From assembly GCF_900188485.1 (NCBI RefSeq), contig NZ_FZPH01000005.1, forward strand, positions 1-64,000: 64,000 nt of DNA, given 5' to 3'. Below the pieces are notes generated by a model. That model did no database searches. It was not told the DNA's origin and saw only the letters and a program-made list of their open reading frames with translations. This stretch comes from Asanoa hainanensis (GTDB lineage Bacteria > Actinomycetota > Actinomycetes > Mycobacteriales > Micromonosporaceae). Both the position numbers and the translations under genes were made by a program. Shown here piece by piece: positions 61,406 to 64,000 of the stretch. How positions within the stretch are numbered: position 1 is the stretch's first letter; every line of letters begins with the position of its first letter.

Positions 61406-62419
61406 ATGCTCATGGTCATGCGTCACGGGCCGACTACCCAGCGTGGCGATCCGTTGCCGATCGAGACGCACTCGTTCCGCATCAGCGACCTCGACGAGGC
61501 GCGGGCCTTCTGCGCCGAGTTCTACTACGACGTCGACCTGGACCTGCTCGACACCGCCCGGCCCCTGGCCCTCGCGGCCGACATCGTCCGGCTCGGCCCG
61601 GTCACCGTCGGCGACATCCAGTTCGGTGCCGACGTCGCCATCGGCGCCGACCTGATCGACGCGTACCACGTCAACATGCCGATCGCCGGCGCGATCGGCA
61701 GCGAGCACCGGGGCGCGATCACCGTCGCCAGCCCGCGCCGCGCCGCCGTCTACCGGCCCGGGGCCGGCGCGCACGCCGGCCGCTGGTCCGCCGAGTGCCG
61801 CAGCCTCGGCATCCGCTTCGACCGCGCGGTGCTGGAGGCGGAGCTGGCGGCGCTGCTCGGCCGCCCGGTGAGCGGCCCGATCCGGTTCGGCGCGAGCTTC
61901 GACACGACCCACGGCGCCGGGCTGACCTGGTCCCGCATGATCAACCTGCTGCGGTCGGAGGTCGCCAACCCGCACAGCGCGCTGCGCCAGCCGCTGGTCG
62001 CGGAGCGCTATGCGCAGGGCCTGCTCGGCGGGCTGCTGTACGCGGTCGACCACCAGTACGCGGACGCGCTCACCGCCGACACGCCCCCGGTCCGCCCGCG
62101 CACGGTCCGCCGCGCCATCCAGGTGATGGAGGCCGACCCGACCCATCCCTTCACCACCGCGGAGCTGGCCCGGATCGCCGGGGTCTCGGCGCGCTCGCTG
62201 CAGGAGGGCTTCCGGCGGCACGTCGGCTTCTCACCGATGGGCTACCTGCAACACGTTCGCCTGGGCTACGCGCGCGACGAGCTCCGCCACCCGGTGCCCG
62301 GGCGCGACACGGTGGCCGCGATCGCGCACGCGTGGGGCTTCGGCCACCTGGGCCGCTTCGCGGCGGCGTACCGCGAACGCTACGGCGAGTCGCCGTCAGC
62401 CACCCTGCGCGGGCGATAA
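61406..62419 (+). CDS. AraC family transcriptional regulator
   Basis: The regulator of about 337 residues has an N-terminal AraC_binding_2-type sensor (SFRISDLDEARAFCAEFYYD near 20-39) and a C-terminal double helix-turn-helix: TTAELARIAGVSARSLQEGFRR near 251-272 and VAAIAHAWGFGHLGRFAAAY near 304-323, ending RYGESPS. Three in-frame ATGs (61406, 61412, 61418) compete; the first is used. It activates unknown targets, perhaps for an aromatic compound as in related proteins. Confidence 0.88.
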   Translation: MLMVMRHGPTTQRGDPLPIETHSFRISDLDEARAFCAEFYYDVDLDLLDTARPLALAADIVRLGPVTVGDIQFGADVAIGADLIDAYHVNMPIAGAIGSEHRGAITVASPRRAAVYRPGAGAHAGRWSAECRSLGIRFDRAVLEAELAALLGRPVSGPIRFGASFDTTHGAGLTWSRMINLLRSEVANPHSALRQPLVAERYAQGLLGGLLYAVDHQYADALTADTPPVRPRTVRRAIQVMEADPTHPFTTAELARIAGVSARSLQEGFRRHVGFSPMGYLQHVRLGYARDELRHPVPGRDTVAAIAHAWGFGHLGRFAAAYRERYGESPSATLRGR

Positions 62420-62426
62420 GCGCCTC

Positions 62427-62699
62427 CTACTCCCCCGGGTCGCCGAGGCGGTCGCGGGAGGTGCGTTGGGCCGGGATGAAGGGTTCGGCGCGCACCGGGC
62501 GCCCGTTGGGTGAGCGGAGGGTATCGAGAACCCGGTGCGCGGCCGCGAGGCCGTCTTCCGCCGTGGTGGTCAGTGCCGACGGCGTCGTGCCGGCTTCGAT
62601 CCGGAGCGCGGCCTGCAGCCGGTCGTAGCGGTGCAGAAAGTCGACCGCACCGCTGAGCGCGGCCACCGCCCGCAACATGTCACCTTCGAGGTCCTGCAT
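62427..62699 (-). CDS. Small hypothetical protein, 90 residues
   Basis: The product begins MQDLEGDMLRAVAALSGAVDF, continues with an Ala/Leu-rich helical region to about residue 60, and ends in a charged Pro/Arg-rich tail. No motif is recognised. It lies 7 bp from the end of the AraC gene, convergent. The frame has consistent codon bias but support is limited. Confidence 0.5.
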   Translation of the reverse strand: MQDLEGDMLRAVAALSGAVDFLHRYDRLQAALRIEAGTTPSALTTTAEDGLAAAHRVLDTLRSPNGRPVRAEPFIPAQRTSRDRLGDPGE

Positions 62700-62790
62700 G
62701 GACGCGTCCCTCCCCCAGATCCGACGGACTGTAGGCCGGGGCCTGTCGTCCGTCGATCCACTTCACGCCGGGGTTATCCGGATCGCGCGC

Positions 62791-63573
62791 CTAGAGAAAC
62801 CGCTCCACCACCTGGCGCAGGGTCGCCGGCTCGCGGCCGAGCACCCGGCGCAGGTCGTCGGTCTGGCGTTCCAACCTGCCGGCCCGGGCCAACCCCATCA
62901 GGAAACCCATCGGCCCCTGGACCGCGTCCGGAGAGTCACGGTGCTCGACCGGCCGGCCGGCTTCCCGCAGCACCTCAGCGAGCTGCTGGTAGGTCCACGG
63001 CGGACCGGTCAGGTCGTACGCCCGGCCGAGGTGGCTGTCGTCCGTCAGCACGTTCACCGCGGCCTCGGCCAGGTCCGCCCGCAGCGCGGTGTTGAGGCCG
63101 CGCCCGCCGGTGGCGGAGAGCAGCACCCCGGACCCGACAACGGCCGCGTTGACGAAGGCGTCGGTGTAGAACGGGTGCCGCAGGATCGTGTGGCCCAACC
63201 CGCTGGCGACGAGCGCCCGCTCGGTCTCGTGGTGCGCCGCGTTCATCGGATCACCGCCCCGGTCGGCGCCGAGGAAGCTGGTGTACGCGACGGCGCGTAC
63301 CCCCTCGGCGACCGCCGCGTCGATCACCGCGCGGTGCTGGGCGACCCGCCGGTCGGTGGCGAGCTCGGGCGAGGAGATCAGCAGCACCCGCTCGGCCCCG
63401 GACAGCGCCGACCGCAGGCTCACCGGGTCGTCGTAGTCGCCGTGCCGGACCTCGGCACCCACCAGGTCGACAGCCGGGTCGCGGACGGCGGCCACCACCC
63501 GCGAACCCCGGGCGACCAGTTCCGCGACCACCAACCGACCCAGCGCACCCGACGCCGCGCAAACAACGATCAT
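62791..63573 (-). CDS. NmrA-like NAD(P)H-binding reductase
   Basis: The 260-residue protein is an atypical short-chain dehydrogenase: VVCAASGALGRLVVAELVARG near residues 3-23 (G-x-x-G), HGDYDDPVSLRSALSGAERVLLIS near 45-68, YTSFLGAD near 98 and LRHPFYTDAF near 132. It resembles quinone oxidoreductase 2 (QorB) and NmrA proteins that bind NAD(P)H and act as redox sensors or reductases. ATG 63573 starts the Rossmann strand. It is followed upstream by an ArsR-type gene on the same strand. Confidence 0.85.
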   Translation of the reverse strand: MIVVCAASGALGRLVVAELVARGSRVVAAVRDPAVDLVGAEVRHGDYDDPVSLRSALSGAERVLLISSPELATDRRVAQHRAVIDAAVAEGVRAVAYTSFLGADRGGDPMNAAHHETERALVASGLGHTILRHPFYTDAFVNAAVVGSGVLLSATGGRGLNTALRADLAEAAVNVLTDDSHLGRAYDLTGPPWTYQQLAEVLREAGRPVEHRDSPDAVQGPMGFLMGLARAGRLERQTDDLRRVLGREPATLRQVVERFL

Positions 63574-63636
63574 GGCGGCCAGCGAACACCGCACCGGCGG
63601 ACCGCGCCACCGAGTTTCGCGCTGCGCGGCGACCGG

Positions 63637-64000
63637 TCACGGCTCCCGCGGCAACTTCGGCACGTCGGCGCGGAAGACGCTGAGCAGGATGCCGTACGCC
63701 GTCGCCGTGTCGTCGTCGATGTCCTCCGGCTCGTGTCCCCACGCCTCGAGGCGGGCGACCAGGTCCCGGGCTCGCGCCGGCGTCAACCACACATGCCGGA
63801 GCATCGTGTGCTCGGTCTCGCTGTGCTGGACGAGGCCGGCGTCGACGAGCACCTTGACGTGGTAGCCGACCGTGCCCTTCGGCGAGCCCACGGCCGCGGC
63901 CAGCTGGCCGAGCGTGGCCGGTCGCTGGCGCAGCATCGTCAACAGGCGGTGCCGCTGAGGGTGGCCGAGGGCCTTGAACTGCCGCGGCGTTCGGATCGTC
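63637..64000 (-). CDS. ArsR-type helix-turn-helix regulator, 5' end beyond window
   Basis: The frame is open to the right edge, so the N-terminus is missing. The visible part has KALGHPQRHRLLTMLRQRPAT, then LGQLAAAVGSPKGTVGYHVK and VLVDAGLVQHSETEHTMLRH, the winged helix of ArsR/HTH_20 regulators, and a C-terminal region with LVARLEAWGHEPEDIDDDTA. It lies 63 bp before the NmrA-like gene on the same strand and may control it. Confidence 0.8.
   Translation of the reverse strand, partial: TIRTPRQFKALGHPQRHRLLTMLRQRPATLGQLAAAVGSPKGTVGYHVKVLVDAGLVQHSETEHTMLRHVWLTPARARDLVARLEAWGHEPEDIDDDTATAYGILLSVFRADVPKLPREP

Overview
The window looks like chromosome of a high-GC actinomycete, most likely a member of the Micromonosporaceae. 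The reasons are the very GC-rich third codon positions, the many GTG and TTG starts, and several actinobacterial signature genes: DUF3052, DUF3145, a FasR-type regulator ahead of fabD-fabH-acpP-fabF, a single-chain AceE, and a HelD-type motor. The genus is inference; no rRNA or other species marker is present.

Layout. 1-2900 is an accessory edge. It holds the trailer end of a CRISPR array with decaying hairpin repeats, a lower-GC AAA ATPase with a TOPRIM/DUF4435-like tail, the 3' half of a tRNA-Arg(CCG), a cluster of strong hairpins and an intact tRNA-Val(UAC). 2922-9691 is a conserved block: ahpE, DUF3052, a fused alpha/beta 2-oxoacid dehydrogenase E1, yjbQ and aceE, closed by a textbook terminator. 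9696-25022 is a mixed segment: an ECF sigma factor with its membrane partner, small membrane and secreted proteins, an AlkZ-like glycosylase, a beta-glucosidase/MFS pair, gltX, a TetR regulator, a gene-poor repeat region, a lone histidine kinase and a PAP2 phosphatase.

25046-31459 is the fatty acid synthesis cluster: fasR, fabD carrying an extra C-terminal hammerhead-like domain, fabH, acpP, fabF and an acyl-CoA carboxylase beta subunit. AceE makes acetyl-CoA, the carboxylase makes malonyl-CoA, FabD loads ACP, FabH primes and FabF elongates. The branched-chain-type E1 upstream could supply branched primers for FabH. The order ahpE-DUF3052-aceE-fasR-fab-accD matches other actinobacteria, so the roughly 15 kb between aceE and fasR reads as an insertion into an old neighbourhood.

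31456-45529 holds methyltransferases, a GHKL ATPase with a degenerate nuclease-like tail, a voltage-gated-type ion channel with an EF-hand-like loop, a methyltransferase/TetR/DJ-1 operon with twin 13-bp operators, DUF3145, a lipoprotein NagZ-like enzyme, and a GT2 plus GT-C-like membrane pair. 45481-53829 holds a racemase/GNAT pair resembling the D-amino-acid conversion pathway, an alpha/beta hydrolase, a saccharopine-dehydrogenase-like reductase, HelD and several small proteins. 53861-57543 is metal homeostasis: a CsoR-type operator, a CPH-type copper ATPase and a CDF exporter, with an orphan barstar between them. 57733-64000 holds a secreted coiled-coil peptidase-like protein, an SRPBCC protein, a soluble Ser/Thr kinase, a STAS protein, an AraC regulator, an NmrA-like reductase, and an ArsR-type regulator cut by the right edge.
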